Assembly: GCA_020073465.1 (NCBI GenBank)
Contig: JAIQFC010000017.1
Span: 62,001-126,000 of the forward strand
DNA: 64,000 nucleotides
Source: Terriglobia bacterium
Lineage (GTDB): Bacteria; Acidobacteriota; Terriglobia; Terriglobales; Acidobacteriaceae
Reading direction: 5' to 3'
Below the pieces are notes generated by a model. That model had not been told where the DNA came from. It saw nothing but the letters and a program-made list of their open reading frames with translations, and did not search any database. Shown here piece after piece: positions 48,736-58,280 of this stretch. Numbering within the stretch: the stretch's first letter is position 1; each line of letters starts with the position of its first letter. The position numbers were made by a program, and so were the translations under genes.

Positions 48736-51700
48736 TCACATTCCCAGGCTCGACGACGAGGTGCGCTCTGACTTCATTGCGCGAAGCAGCAGCCGCACCA
48801 GCATCCCGTCAAAGCGGGTACCGCTCATGTTGGCGAGCTCATCCAGCGCCTGGTCTGGAGTTCTTGCGGCGGAAAGCGATTGCTCGGCGATCATGTTAGC
48901 GTACGCATCGGTGAGCCCGATAATGCGTGCCCACAAGGGGATCTGCTCGCCCACCAGGCCGTCGGGATAGCCCGTTCCATCAAAGCGCTGATGGTGGTGC
49001 TCGATGGCGTGGCGCATTGCCAGACTGTGGGGAATCGTTCCCACGATCTCCGCGCCCACCTGGGCGTGCGTTTTCAGCTGAAGAAACTCCTCGTCCGTGA
49101 GCGGACCCGGCTTGTTGAGAATATGGTCGGGCACGAAAATTTTTCCGACGTCGTGCACCCGGGCGGCATAGACAAGATCCTCTGTCTGGTCCGCCGGCAG
49201 ATGCAGCGCACGAGCGACAATTTCGGTGTAGCGGGCGACCATGTCTCCGTGGCCGGCGCTGCGAACTTCGCGGGATTCGGCGGCGCGGCTCAAGACTTCG
49301 ATCGACTCCTTCAGCAGCGGCACATTGCATTCCTGGTCGCTGGTACACAGCTTGCGCAACGTGGAAGTCAACTCCTCGAGGTGCTCGAGCCCGGCGTGTT
49401 CGCGCTGGAGGAAGCCTTCGATGTAGGCCGAAATCTGCTGCCGCTGCCGCGCAAAGTCTTCCCCTTCGACAAACTCCTCCGCGGTCGAGACCAGATTTCC
49501 GCCGGAACGCTTGGAAACGTACATGCCCGCATCGGCCACCCGAATGATGTCCTCGATCGAAAAACCGTGGGTCGGAAAGCTGGCGACGCCGAAGCTTCCC
49601 GTAATCTTGTGCTCGCTCAACATCGGGTCGCTGGCGATCCACAGCCGCAGACGCTCGGCCAGAACCGCCGCCTGGTCCGGACCCGTTTCCGGCATCAACA
49701 CGATGAATTCATCGCCGCCGTAACGGGCGACTACGTTCGACTGGCGCGACTTCTGCTCCAGCAAACGTCCCACGCGCGCCAGCACCAGATCACCTTCGAA
49801 GTGGCCCATGGTGTCATTGACCTCTTTGAACTTGTCGAGGTCAATGAGCACGACCGAGAACGGGCGTCCTGAGCGCGAAGCTCGCTTCCATTCGGCTGAC
49901 AGCGCCTCCCAGAAGAAGCGGCGCGTCTTGATGCCGGTCAGCCCGTCGGTAATCGACTGCTGCTGCAGCTTCTGGAAGACGAATGCGTTGTGCAGGGCCG
50001 TCGCCAGCAAGTCAGCCAGCGTGTTGAGAATCAGCACGTCCTGCGGAGAGAAGGCGTTTTCGTTGCGGCTCTCGATGTTCAGGACTCCGAGCAGCATCTC
50101 GCCATAGGTGATCGGAATGCAGAGCACCGCGCGTGACTCGGGCAGGATTCCGGGGAGTTGCCCTTGCACGGCATTCTGCACCAGCGCCCGTTCGCCGCTG
50201 CGCGCCACGCGCCCCAGTATGCCCGTGCCCAGGGGAATCCGCTTGCCCATGGCGTGGGCGGTTGCGCCAGCTTCCGCCTTGATCTCGATCTCCTTGGTCC
50301 CATAATCGAGCAGGCCGATGCCGATGTGATCGAAGCTGAAATTCTTCTGGATCTCTCCTGCGATCTGCGCCAGCATGTGGACCGGATCGTCGCTCGAGAT
50401 CGCGGTGCGCGAGATATTGTTCAGGAACGCCAGTTGCCGGGAACGGCGCTGCTCGTCGGCAAAGAGCCGCGCGTTCTCGACTGCGACCGAGACCTGCCCC
50501 GCCGCAGTCGTCAGCACATCAAGATCGCGCTGTTCAAACACACCTTCCTTCTCTGTGCTGAGCGCTACCATGACCCCCGCCGATTTGTTGCCCAGGAAGA
50601 TCGGGACCGCAATCAGGCATTTGGCTGGATCCGGGGGGATGTAGGTCACACCCAGTTGCGCCCGCGTCCTCTCAACGTCGGAGCGAATCAGCAGCGGCTG
50701 GCCGGTGCGAATTACGTACTCGGTGAAGGCGTTTTCCACCTTGCGGGATCGCTTGGGAAGGACATGCTTGTCCACCACCTCAAGTTCGAAGCGGATTTCA
50801 TCGCCGTCCTGGAAGGCGATGTAGAAGTTGCTGGTATCAAAAATCTGTCCCAATTCGGCTTGAATGGTACGTAGAACTTCGTCCTGGTCCAGACGCGAAC
50901 TGATGGCCTGGCCGATCTGGGTCAGCAGTTCGTATTCCTTAGTCCGGCGGTGGGCGTCATGGGTGATCACGTAGTTCTCGAGCGTGAGGCCCAGTTGCAA
51001 CGCCAGGCCGACCATGAGCCTGGGGCCCGAAGACCCAAATGCTTTGCGCTCGGCATGCGGAAACAGGATCACGCCGAAATTGTGCTGCCGCGTCTGCAGG
51101 CTGACGGCCGTCAGGTGGTTGATGTCCGCTCCGGTGAGAGTGCGCTTGAATTCGGCGAAGTTCCCGATGGGCCCGACCGGCAAAGGCTCGGTCATCTCTG
51201 CCAGGTCATGAACCGTGAGGATTCCGCTTTGCCGGTAGGCCAGATACGAGATGTAGTCGCCGACCCCATCTTTCTCCAGCGCCTCCAGAAATTCAGCCGA
51301 AAAACCATGCTCCACCGAGGGCAGGAGTCCGCGCCACCGTTCTGAAATATGAATGGCCGCACGGCGCGTCGGCACTGTGCTCATGAGCCGCTCCAAAGCG
51401 GCCTGCATGCTCGGAATCAGCTCATAGGCCGACAGCAACCGCCGCGGATCGACGCCCAGCGTAGACAGAGCCAGCGTGTTTTCCTGTACTGCGTTGCGCT
51501 GGTTCTCGAACAGCACCATGACCATGGCGATGCCCAACAGCATCTGCGGCACCGGCCCGAACACATTGCCGGCGCTTCCCAATCTCTCACCCCATTGGTT
51601 GTGGAGCTGTCCGATGCCCATCAGCGCCGCCCACAGAGCCAGCGCCAATCCAAGCACCTGGAAGGCCAGCGATCCCCGCTTGTGGCCGTTGATGTAGAAA

Positions 51701-52131
51701 GCCGCCGACGAGTACAGAAGAATGGCCGCGAGTCCCAGTCCCAGGCGCATCGTGGGCTGCGCATCCGGCTGAAAGACGCCGGCGACCATGTGTCCGCGGA
51801 GTGAGAGCAAGGCGAGAACCACCCCGACCAGCCCGACCGCTGCCTCGTACCAGCGGAAATGGTACGGCCCACGCATCAGCCGCGTGGAGACAAAGATGCA
51901 CAGGGCCATCGCGATCAGAAGGAGCGAGCTAACAAAATACGTCAGCGGCGAAGCTGCGCTGTAGAAAGACAATGCGTCCAGCGCGTAGTGCAGCGAGTAA
52001 GCCGCCCAAGCCAGCTGCCAGGCACGGAAGTAGGCCTGTCTGCTCTGTTCATGGAGGTAAGTGAAAACCAGAAAGAGCAACGCCGAGACGACGCCCGGGA
52101 TGATCACTTGGCTGATGGCTACACTATTCAT
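48736..52131 (-). CDS. Membrane GAF-GAF-GGDEF-HD-GYP cyclic-di-GMP protein
   Basis: 1131 residues. About 1-210 comprise seven hydrophobic helices, a sensor-like membrane module. Two GAF domains follow (about 400-560 and 575-735). The diguanylate cyclase domain has an intact GGDEF (805-809, YGGDEFIVLMPE). The HD-GYP phosphodiesterase domain has HD at 993-994 (ARVHDVGKIFVPD) and GYP at 1054-1056 (GTGYPDGL). Both opposing active sites look complete, so the protein may make or degrade c-di-GMP according to its signals. GGDEF plus HD-GYP is rarer than GGDEF plus EAL. The PilZ protein at 43537 is a possible effector. Confidence 0.93.
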   Translation of the reverse strand: MNSVAISQVIIPGVVSALLFLVFTYLHEQSRQAYFRAWQLAWAAYSLHYALDALSFYSAASPLTYFVSSLLLIAMALCIFVSTRLMRGPYHFRWYEAAVGLVGVVLALLSLRGHMVAGVFQPDAQPTMRLGLGLAAILLYSSAAFYINGHKRGSLAFQVLGLALALWAALMGIGQLHNQWGERLGSAGNVFGPVPQMLLGIAMVMVLFENQRNAVQENTLALSTLGVDPRRLLSAYELIPSMQAALERLMSTVPTRRAAIHISERWRGLLPSVEHGFSAEFLEALEKDGVGDYISYLAYRQSGILTVHDLAEMTEPLPVGPIGNFAEFKRTLTGADINHLTAVSLQTRQHNFGVILFPHAERKAFGSSGPRLMVGLALQLGLTLENYVITHDAHRRTKEYELLTQIGQAISSRLDQDEVLRTIQAELGQIFDTSNFYIAFQDGDEIRFELEVVDKHVLPKRSRKVENAFTEYVIRTGQPLLIRSDVERTRAQLGVTYIPPDPAKCLIAVPIFLGNKSAGVMVALSTEKEGVFEQRDLDVLTTAAGQVSVAVENARLFADEQRRSRQLAFLNNISRTAISSDDPVHMLAQIAGEIQKNFSFDHIGIGLLDYGTKEIEIKAEAGATAHAMGKRIPLGTGILGRVARSGERALVQNAVQGQLPGILPESRAVLCIPITYGEMLLGVLNIESRNENAFSPQDVLILNTLADLLATALHNAFVFQKLQQQSITDGLTGIKTRRFFWEALSAEWKRASRSGRPFSVVLIDLDKFKEVNDTMGHFEGDLVLARVGRLLEQKSRQSNVVARYGGDEFIVLMPETGPDQAAVLAERLRLWIASDPMLSEHKITGSFGVASFPTHGFSIEDIIRVADAGMYVSKRSGGNLVSTAEEFVEGEDFARQRQQISAYIEGFLQREHAGLEHLEELTSTLRKLCTSDQECNVPLLKESIEVLSRAAESREVRSAGHGDMVARYTEIVARALHLPADQTEDLVYAARVHDVGKIFVPDHILNKPGPLTDEEFLQLKTHAQVGAEIVGTIPHSLAMRHAIEHHHQRFDGTGYPDGLVGEQIPLWARIIGLTDAYANMIAEQSLSAARTPDQALDELANMSGTRFDGMLVRLLLRAMKSERTSSSSLGM

Positions 52132-52342
52132 GTGCCCGGCGCAATCCCCGCACAGACCTGACCATTACTTTTTGGGGAGAATGACAGTTCAATGCTTTCA
52201 CAGCGCGCGGGCGAACTCAACAAGATTTAAGTACACTCTCATGTAGCGTTGGCGACTTGGAAGCATGTACTTACGCCCATCTTCCGCGGCACCGAGCTTG
52301 ACGATACTTTTCCACCGCCCGTAACATCCGAAAGGATTCCGA

Positions 52343-53827
52343 ATGAGCCTATCGTCAGCCCTCGCCTCTCCGGCCAGGCCCCGCGTTCGTTTTGCCCCGT
52401 CGCCCACCGGGTTTCTCCACGTCGGCAGCGCGCGGACCTTTATTTTCAACTGGTTGTACGCTCGCCACAATGGCGGGACGATGATCCTGCGGCTCGACGA
52501 TACCGACGTCGAGCGCAATACGGACGCCTCCGTCCAGTCGATTTTCGAGGGCTTGACGTGGCTGAGTCTTAGCTGGGACGAAGACTACAAGCAGTCCGAT
52601 CGCGGCGCGCTTCACCGCCAGATGGCGGAGACGATCTTCCAGAAAGGGCTCGCCTACCGGGATTTCACCCCCGCACACACCGGAGACAGCGAGAAGTCTG
52701 GCGCGCAAGGCACGTGGCTGTTCAATCCGGGAATGCGTGAACTGTCGCGCGAAGAAAGTGATCGGCACGCTGCGGCCGGGGAACCGTTCGCATTGCGCTT
52801 CCGCGTACCGCGCGAGGGTGGACAGCTGGTGCGCTTCGCCGACGCCGTCTACGGCGAGCAGGTGAAGGCTGCGGTCGATATCGAAGACTTCGCGCTGCTG
52901 CGTTCCGACGGCATGCCGACCTATCACCTGGCTTCATGCGCCGACGATGCTGACTTGCGGATCAGCCACATCATTCGCGGCCAGGACCATCTCACCAACA
53001 CATTCAAGCACGTGCTGATCTTCGAGGCGGCAGGTTTTGCCCCGCCGCAGTTCGCGCATCTTCCACTGCTGGTCGCGCCGGACGGTACCAAGCTCTCCAA
53101 GCGCCGTCATGGGCCCGTCGTCAGCGTGACGACCTATCGGGACGCTGGATTCCTGCCTGAGGCTTTCATCAATTTCCTCTGCCTGCTGGGCTGGTCGCCG
53201 AAGAACGACCGCGAGCAGATGAGCCGCCAGGAACTGATCGATGCGTTCTCGCTGGAAGGTATCAACCGCGCGAATGCGGTAGTGAACTTCAAGGAACCGG
53301 CCGTCACTCCCGAAGAGACGTTTGATCCGAAGGCAGTATGGCTGAATGCCGAACACATCCGCGGGCTGGCCGTCGCCGACCTGAGCGCCCGGCTGCTGCC
53401 GGTTGTTCGCGAAGCCGGATTCAACGTCACACCGGAAAAAATGCTTCGGATCACACCCCTCATCCGGGAGCGCATCAAGCTCCTGCGCGAGGTGCTCACG
53501 GCAGCCGACTTCTTTTTCGTCGACCAGCTTCCGCCTTATGACCCGGCAGAACTGATCCCGCAAAAGGGGGACGCTGCCCTGGCTTTGAAAGTCCTGCAGC
53601 GAGCGCGGGAAGTGCTGGCCAATGTTGAGTTCAAACACGACCCGCTGGACCAGACTCTCCGCGTCGCCGCCCAGGAACTGGGCATCAAGGCCGGACAGAT
53701 GTTCCAGCCCATCCGCGTTGCCGTCTGCGGCCGCAAGAATGCCCCACCGCTGTTTGAGACGCTGGAGGTCTTGGGCAAGGACACTACGCTTGCTCGAATC
53801 GACCAGGCGATTCAAAGGGTGAAGTGA
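52343..53827 (+). CDS. gltX: Glutamate--tRNA ligase
   Basis: 494-residue class I aminoacyl-tRNA synthetase. The HIGH motif is [14 protein letters not shown] and the KMSKS loop is [36 protein letters not shown] and [19 protein letters not shown] are family signatures. The anticodon domain occupies the last 150 residues. GAAAGGATT precedes the ATG. Length is normal. The second synthetase, glnS, lies 7.5 kb downstream; with both present, Gln-tRNA can be charged directly. Confidence 0.96.
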   Translation: MSLSSALASPARPRVRFAPSPTGFLHVGSARTFIFNWLYARHNGGTMILRLDDTDVERNTDASVQSIFEGLTWLSLSWDEDYKQSDRGALHRQMAETIFQKGLAYRDFTPAHTGDSEKSGAQGTWLFNPGMRELSREESDRHAAAGEPFALRFRVPREGGQLVRFADAVYGEQVKAAVDIEDFALLRSDGMPTYHLASCADDADLRISHIIRGQDHLTNTFKHVLIFEAAGFAPPQFAHLPLLVAPDGTKLSKRRHGPVVSVTTYRDAGFLPEAFINFLCLLGWSPKNDREQMSRQELIDAFSLEGINRANAVVNFKEPAVTPEETFDPKAVWLNAEHIRGLAVADLSARLLPVVREAGFNVTPEKMLRITPLIRERIKLLREVLTAADFFFVDQLPPYDPAELIPQKGDAALALKVLQRAREVLANVEFKHDPLDQTLRVAAQELGIKAGQMFQPIRVAVCGRKNAPPLFETLEVLGKDTTLARIDQAIQRVK

Positions 53828-53873
53828 AGGTGAGGAGAAAACCGGGACCACACCTCGAAGATTTTGCGCAAGA

Positions 53874-54407
53874 TCACTGCTTAGTCTCTGCCTGGTCTGG
53901 CTCAAAGCGCACAGGCAAAATAGCCGAGAGTCCCGCCAAACCAGCAACCAGGATCGCGGCTGCAATGTACGCTGTGCATAGCGCTCCCAACGTCTCCAGG
54001 CTGGAGACGAGCCGCGGCACAAAAAGCCAGGCCACGATGGTGACGGAGTAAATCCACTTTTTCGCCTCAGTTTTGCCAATGTGGAGCGGTGGTTTCGGTC
54101 CCGCCAGGACCTTCATGCCGTTCAGCGCGCTGAGTTCCAGCTCTTCAGCACGCTTTCTCAGCCAACTGCACTTCTGGATGTTACGGAGTTCCCATCGGAA
54201 CAGCCCCAACGTGATCAGCGCCGCGAATAGTGCAAAGGCAGCGACCAGCTTGGGGTTGCCAGAGAGGTTCTCCTTCAGGAAGAAGGTCAGGACGGATGCG
54301 CCTGACACCAGTGGCACGATACCCATGAGCTTGAAACTAATCTCGTCCGTCGCCCGGATGTCAGAGCAGATTTCCGCATAGACTCGATCGTGGGTGAGGT
54401 CGCTCAT
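53874..54407 (-). CDS. Small membrane protein of unknown function
   Basis: 177 residues from the ATG at 54407, which follows GAGGAGTG. Four hydrophobic segments form two pairs (about 26-44 and 50-70; 118-135 and 140-165), with a charged helical stretch between them (RNIQKCSWLRKRAEELELSALNGMKV). The N-terminus (MSDLTHDRVYAEICSDIRATDEISFKLMG) is cytoplasmic and acidic. It resembles uncharacterised two-helix-pair membrane proteins. It is convergent with gltX. Confidence 0.65.
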   Translation of the reverse strand: MSDLTHDRVYAEICSDIRATDEISFKLMGIVPLVSGASVLTFFLKENLSGNPKLVAAFALFAALITLGLFRWELRNIQKCSWLRKRAEELELSALNGMKVLAGPKPPLHIGKTEAKKWIYSVTIVAWLFVPRLVSSLETLGALCTAYIAAAILVAGLAGLSAILPVRFEPDQAETKQ

Positions 54408-54500
54408 TGGCACACTCCTCGGCGGCTCAATCGGTCAACCAGGTTCCTGCCATGGTGACCCCGGGAAGAAAATTTGGCAACTGTCCCGGAGGACGATTCT

Positions 54501-54530
54501 TTGACAGGAAGTACTTTGTAATATAAAGTA
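54501..54530 (+). promoter_or_regulatory. Promoter with palindrome directly before the radical SAM gene
   Basis: TTGACA (54501-54506), then TATAAA at 54522-54527 after 15 bases, in an AT-rich patch. TACTTT-gtaatat-AAAGTA (54512-54530) forms a dyad over the -10 region. The ATG of the next gene is at 54536, only about 8 bases past the -10 box, so the mRNA is probably leaderless or nearly so. Confidence 0.55.
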
Positions 54531-54535
54531 TATTG

Positions 54536-56077
54536 ATGATTTCACCCGACGAGCCTTTCCTCCGCCCGCTCAAGCAGCGCTGGATCCCTCGCGAGATGAC
54601 CACCGCGCCGGTGCTGGACCCGAGCGAAGCCGCGGGCCCGGTCGAGCCGCGCTACGCCCTGCTGATCAACCCGTTCTATCCCAAGGATGCGAACGCCAGC
54701 TTCGGCAAACACGTGCTGACGCCGAGTCTGGCCATGACCAGCTTTGCTGCGACCACGCCTGATCATTGGCGTGTCGAGTACTTTGACGAAAACCTGCTCG
54801 ACGGCCGCCCGCCATTTCGCCCCATGCCCCAAGTCGTGGGCATCACAGTGCATCTGACCTTCGCTCGGCGAGCCTACGAGCTGGCTGACTGGTATCGTGC
54901 TCGGGGGGCGAAGGTCATCTTCGGCGGGCTGCACGTTCTTTCCTGTCCCGACGAGTGCGCGCCCCATGCCGACGCCCTCGCGCTCGGCGATGGCGTGCAG
55001 CTCTGGCCGCAGATTCTCCGCGACGTGGAAGCCGGCCGCCTCCGGCCTCGCTATGCCGCGACTTACGAGAACGATTACTGTGATGATCCTTCGCCCCGGC
55101 GTTCCATTCTCCCCCGGCGCAGCTTCCTAACGACCACCAGCTTGATCGCCACCCGCGGATGCCACAACCGCTGCGGCTTCTGCTATCTCGCCACCGACGG
55201 CCTGCGGATGCCCTATCGTATGCGGCATCCCCAGCAGGTCGTTGAAGAGTTCCAAGCCGATGACCAACCGTACGCCGTCTTCATCGACAACAATCTCGGC
55301 TCACGCCGCGACTACCTGCATGCACTCTGCAACGCACTGCGGCCGCTGAACAAGATCTGGAGCGCCGCCGTCACCATCGACGTCACCGATGATCCCAGCC
55401 TGATCCGCAACATGGCCCTCGCGGGCTGTACCGGCGTCTTCATCGGATTCGAATCTCTCTCCGACGACAACCTCGTCGACTCGCACAAGAAAACGCCGAA
55501 AACTTCCGACTATGCGCGGCGGGTGCGCATGCTGCACGACTTCGGCATTCAGGTGAATGGATCGTTCGTCCTCGGCTTCGACCACGATCGCAAAGACGTG
55601 TTCGCGCGCACCGCCGAGTGGATTGAAGAGAACCGGCTGGAATGCTCCACGTTTCACATCCTCACTCCGTACCCGGCGACGCCCCTATTCCGCCAGATGG
55701 AAACAGAAGGACGAATCCTGCATCGCAATTGGACTCTCTACGATACCGGCCACGCCGTCTTCCAACCGAAACACATGATGCCGGAAGAGCTCGAGCACGG
55801 CTACGCCTGGATCTATCAACGGCTGTTCTCACACGCGTCGATCTGGCGCCGCCACCCGGCAGACTGGCAAGCCGTCCCGCCATATCTCGCCATGTCGTAC
55901 CTGTACAAGCGTTCCAACCGCTTCTGGCACCTGCTGATCAGGCACGACCTGGTAAACGCGGTGTGGAAGCCGCTGGTTGAGGTCACACGCCGGAGGCATG
56001 TGCGGTACCGGCGGGAGTTGGCGGAACGAGAGACGCTTGTCGCGAGTCCAAGGCAAGTAGTGTCAGCGGGAGTCTAG
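54536..56077 (+). CDS. B12-binding-domain radical SAM protein
   Basis: 513 residues. The N-terminal part (about 38-160) resembles a cobalamin-binding Rossmann domain (PRYALLINPFYPKD..., VVGITVHLTFARRAYELADWYRARGAKVIFGGLHV). The radical SAM core begins at about 205 with the cluster motif ATRGCHNRCGFCYLA (CxxxCxxC), followed by FIDNNLGS and GFESLSDDNLVDSHKK. The C-terminal region is helical and basic. Related proteins act on lipids, hopanoids or tetrapyrroles, but the substrate cannot be told here. No Shine-Dalgarno sequence is visible. Confidence 0.88.
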   Translation: MISPDEPFLRPLKQRWIPREMTTAPVLDPSEAAGPVEPRYALLINPFYPKDANASFGKHVLTPSLAMTSFAATTPDHWRVEYFDENLLDGRPPFRPMPQVVGITVHLTFARRAYELADWYRARGAKVIFGGLHVLSCPDECAPHADALALGDGVQLWPQILRDVEAGRLRPRYAATYENDYCDDPSPRRSILPRRSFLTTTSLIATRGCHNRCGFCYLATDGLRMPYRMRHPQQVVEEFQADDQPYAVFIDNNLGSRRDYLHALCNALRPLNKIWSAAVTIDVTDDPSLIRNMALAGCTGVFIGFESLSDDNLVDSHKKTPKTSDYARRVRMLHDFGIQVNGSFVLGFDHDRKDVFARTAEWIEENRLECSTFHILTPYPATPLFRQMETEGRILHRNWTLYDTGHAVFQPKHMMPEELEHGYAWIYQRLFSHASIWRRHPADWQAVPPYLAMSYLYKRSNRFWHLLIRHDLVNAVWKPLVEVTRRRHVRYRRELAERETLVASPRQVVSAGV

Positions 56078-56097
56078 ACCAGACAGTCCCCGTGGAG

Positions 56098-56186
56098 CCC
56101 CGGACGCCCTCGTCCGGGAAGCAGCGCCACAAAACCCCGCCCGGCTCGGCACTCCCCGGGCGGACGAGGGCGTCCGCCCCTCCATG
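56098..56186. repeat. Left 89-bp repeat of the RAYT unit (two-hairpin REP pair)
   Basis: Identical base for base to 56776-56864 and in the same orientation. Hairpin CCCCGGACG-CCCT-CGTCCGGG begins at 56098 and hairpin GGGCGGACG-AGGG-CGTCCGCCC lies at 56158-56179. Spacer 56119-56157. It ends CTCCATG. The two hairpins are inverted relative to each other, like a BIME. Confidence 0.95.
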
Positions 56187-56268
56187 GGTCGTTCCTAATT
56201 TGGGAACTCATGCGCTTCTTGCCGCACGACTCTGCTCCCGTCTCCGATTGCCGTGGCAGAATTCTTTG

Positions 56269-56769
56269 GTGCAATTCTATCGTCGCAATTTGCCGCACAT
56301 GCAGCGCGATTACACCCCGCACTTCATCACCTTCTGCACCAAGTTCCGCCGCATCCTGCCCGACTGGGCTCGCGATATCGTGCTGGGATGCTGCATTTAC
56401 GATCACGAGAAGAGATACCGCCTTCGCGTGGCTGTGGTCATGCCCGACCACGTCCATCTGATTCTGACACCGTTGACGGACGAAATTCGGCGCACCATCA
56501 TTTCACTGGTGGATATCATGAAGGCCATCAAAGGCGCATCTGCGCACAAGATCAATCGCCGTGTTGGAAACCATGGCGCAATCTGGCAGGAGGAATCGTT
56601 TGATCGCATCGTTCGTTCCTCGGAGAGTCTGGACGCGAAGATCGCATACATCTTGGAGAACCCGGTGCGGAAGGCACTAGTCCAGGATTGGCGCCAGTAT
56701 CCATGGATATGGCGATCGCCGGAAGAGAATTCCTTCGCCCCGAAAGCGGGGCCTGAAAAACTGCGCTAA
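56269..56769 (+). CDS. REP-associated tyrosine transposase (RAYT, Y1/HUH family)
   Basis: 166-residue single-strand DNA transposase of the IS200-like Y1 family, RAYT subgroup. Start taken at GTG 56269, giving the family N-terminus QFYRRNLPHMQRDYTPHFITFCTKFR. The HUH motif is in VVMPDHVHLILTP (H61, H63) and the catalytic tyrosine is most likely Y127 in AKIAYILENPVRKALV; WQEESFDRIVRSSE is another subgroup signature. It stands between two identical 89-bp repeats, as expected for a RAYT that processes REP hairpins. The open frame extends to 56092 inside the left repeat. It is probably intact and recently active. Confidence 0.93.
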   Translation: MQFYRRNLPHMQRDYTPHFITFCTKFRRILPDWARDIVLGCCIYDHEKRYRLRVAVVMPDHVHLILTPLTDEIRRTIISLVDIMKAIKGASAHKINRRVGNHGAIWQEESFDRIVRSSESLDAKIAYILENPVRKALVQDWRQYPWIWRSPEENSFAPKAGPEKLR

Positions 56770-56775
56770 CTGAAA

Positions 56776-56864
56776 CCCCGGACGCCCTCGTCCGGGAAGC
56801 AGCGCCACAAAACCCCGCCCGGCTCGGCACTCCCCGGGCGGACGAGGGCGTCCGCCCCTCCATG
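56776..56864. repeat. Right 89-bp repeat of the RAYT unit
   Basis: Perfect direct copy of 56098-56186. It starts 7 bases after the RAYT stop and ends 11 bases before the -35 box of the padR promoter, so it also borders the next operon. Confidence 0.95.
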
Positions 56865-56875
56865 AGAAATTTCTC

Positions 56876-56910
56876 TTGACATTTTATACTGTGTGATACA
56901 TAGTGTGTAT
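56876..56910 (+). promoter_or_regulatory. padR promoter with PadR-like dyad
   Basis: TTGACA (56876-56881), 17 bases, CATAGT (56899-56904). The imperfect dyad ATACTGTG-tgata-CATAGTGT (about 56886-56906) covers the spacer and -10 box and resembles PadR sites (ATAC...GTAT), so autorepression is likely. The padR ATG follows at 56921. Confidence 0.65.
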
Positions 56911-56920
56911 CGCATACTAT

Positions 56921-57268
56921 ATGGCGAACGGTACGGCCAGCTCGGAATTGTTCGAAAACCTCCGGCTGGAGCTGCGGCGGGGATGTCTGATCGTCGCCGT
57001 GCTGGCCCAACTTCGGACCGAGCAATACGGCTACACCCTGCGCAAGGCCCTCGCGGACGACGGACTGGCCATCGACGAGGGCACGCTGTACCCCCTCTTG
57101 CGGCGACTGGAAACCCAGGGTTTGCTGGTGAGCCAGTGGCGCGAAGAGGAGAAGCGCAACAAGCGTTTCTATCGCTTGTCGCCCGAGGGTGAGCAGATCC
57201 TTGGGCAGCTGCTGGACGAATGGAAAAACATCAACGCGTCGTTGGATCGGATTCTTCAAGAGGTCTAG
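56921..57268 (+). CDS. PadR-family transcriptional regulator
   Basis: 115-residue winged-helix repressor. FENLRLELRRGCLIVAVLAQLRTEQYGYTLRKALADDGLAIDEGTLYPLLRRLETQGLLVSQWREEEKRNKRFYRLSPEGEQIL is the whole PadR domain, with the diagnostic EGTLYPLLRRLE recognition helix. The C-terminal helix (LLDEWKNINASLDRIL) makes the dimer. It opens an operon with two HAAS-type membrane proteins and an ABC exporter, a very common arrangement in Acidobacteriota. The ATG at 56921 is preferred over a GTG at 56903 within the operator. Confidence 0.94.
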   Translation: MANGTASSELFENLRLELRRGCLIVAVLAQLRTEQYGYTLRKALADDGLAIDEGTLYPLLRRLETQGLLVSQWREEEKRNKRFYRLSPEGEQILGQLLDEWKNINASLDRILQEV

Positions 57269-57270
57269 TT

Positions 57271-58271
57271 ATGGAATTACTTGATAGTTATTTGATCGCT
57301 ATTAGGCGAAGCCTTCCCCGCAAGCAAAGGACCGACATCATCGCCGAACTGCGCGAGACCTGCTCTCACAGATGGAGGCGCGCCAGGAAGAACTCGGCCG
57401 GCCGCTCACTGACGCGGAGCAGTATGCCGTCCTCATGCAGCACGGGGACCCGATGATGGTCGCACGCCGTTACTGGCCGAGCCGCCGCAGCCTGTCTCTG
57501 GGATGGGAATTGATCGGACCGGAGTTGTTTCCGGCATACCTGTTTGTTCTGGGCCTCAATCTGGCTATCACCCTGGCGGTCATACCGCTTTCTCTTGTGA
57601 TCTATCACGTACCGATCACCATGCAGCCCTTCATTCTCCCGGTTGTTGCTCAAATCGTCTGCGTGACCGCCGTGTTCATCATTCTGAATTTCGTTCGACT
57701 GAAGTTTCCGCAGCAGTGGATCTATCCTCCTGCCGAGCTGGCCTCTGTGATTCCGCAACAGCGCTGGTATTCCATTTCAGGCCTCGTCGCGTGCAGCCTG
57801 CTCACAGCATGGTGGATGGCGATTCCGTATTTTCAGTATTTGGTCTTGGGCCGAGCGGCAGGAGAGCTAAAGCTTGCTCCCGTGTGGCACCGGTACTACG
57901 TCCCGGTTCTCCTCCTGTTCCTTGCCGGTATGGGACAGAGGGCCCTGAGCGCGGTGCGTCCCGATTGGAAGTGGCTGCTGCCCACGTCACGTACCGTGAT
58001 CTCTGGCGTAGGCGCAGTCGTGATGTTCTTCTTCCGAACCCATCCCCTGGTTGTGGTGGATGCTTCAGCAAAAGACCTAGCGCACGCCGAGAGATTGGCC
58101 GTGAATACAAACAACTTTCTTGGGTGGGGCCTCTTCGGACCGTGGCTGTGGATCTATCTCGGTGTGGGCGCCCTCTTCTATGCCTGGTATACCCGGCCGC
58201 ATCTGCGTCGCTTCCTGCAGGATCGACACGACCGAATTCCCTCGGTACACGAGTTAAACGGGGTCTTATAG
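57271..58271 (+). pseudogene. HAAS-domain membrane protein, broken by a 1-bp frameshift
   Basis: Starts at ATG 57271, 2 bases after padR, as MELLDSYLIAIRRSLPRKQRTDIIAELRE. At 57356-57360 (GAGAC) one base is missing relative to the paralogue downstream, whose ELSEDLRSQVEEKEAELGRPL needs GAGGAC. The other frame continues as DLLSQMEARQEELGRPLTDAEQYAVLMQHGDPMMVARRYWP and then six or so membrane helices to 58271. Restoring one G gives a full HAAS protein of about 333 residues. It could be a true pseudogene, a programmed shift, a restart at ATG 57372 giving the membrane part alone, or a sequencing error. Confidence 0.82.
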
Positions 58272-58280
58272 GAGCACGTC

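Noticed and set aside
56098-56864. Possible CRISPR array
   Set aside because: Only two repeats, 589 bases apart with a gene between them, and no cas genes; the RAYT explanation fits.
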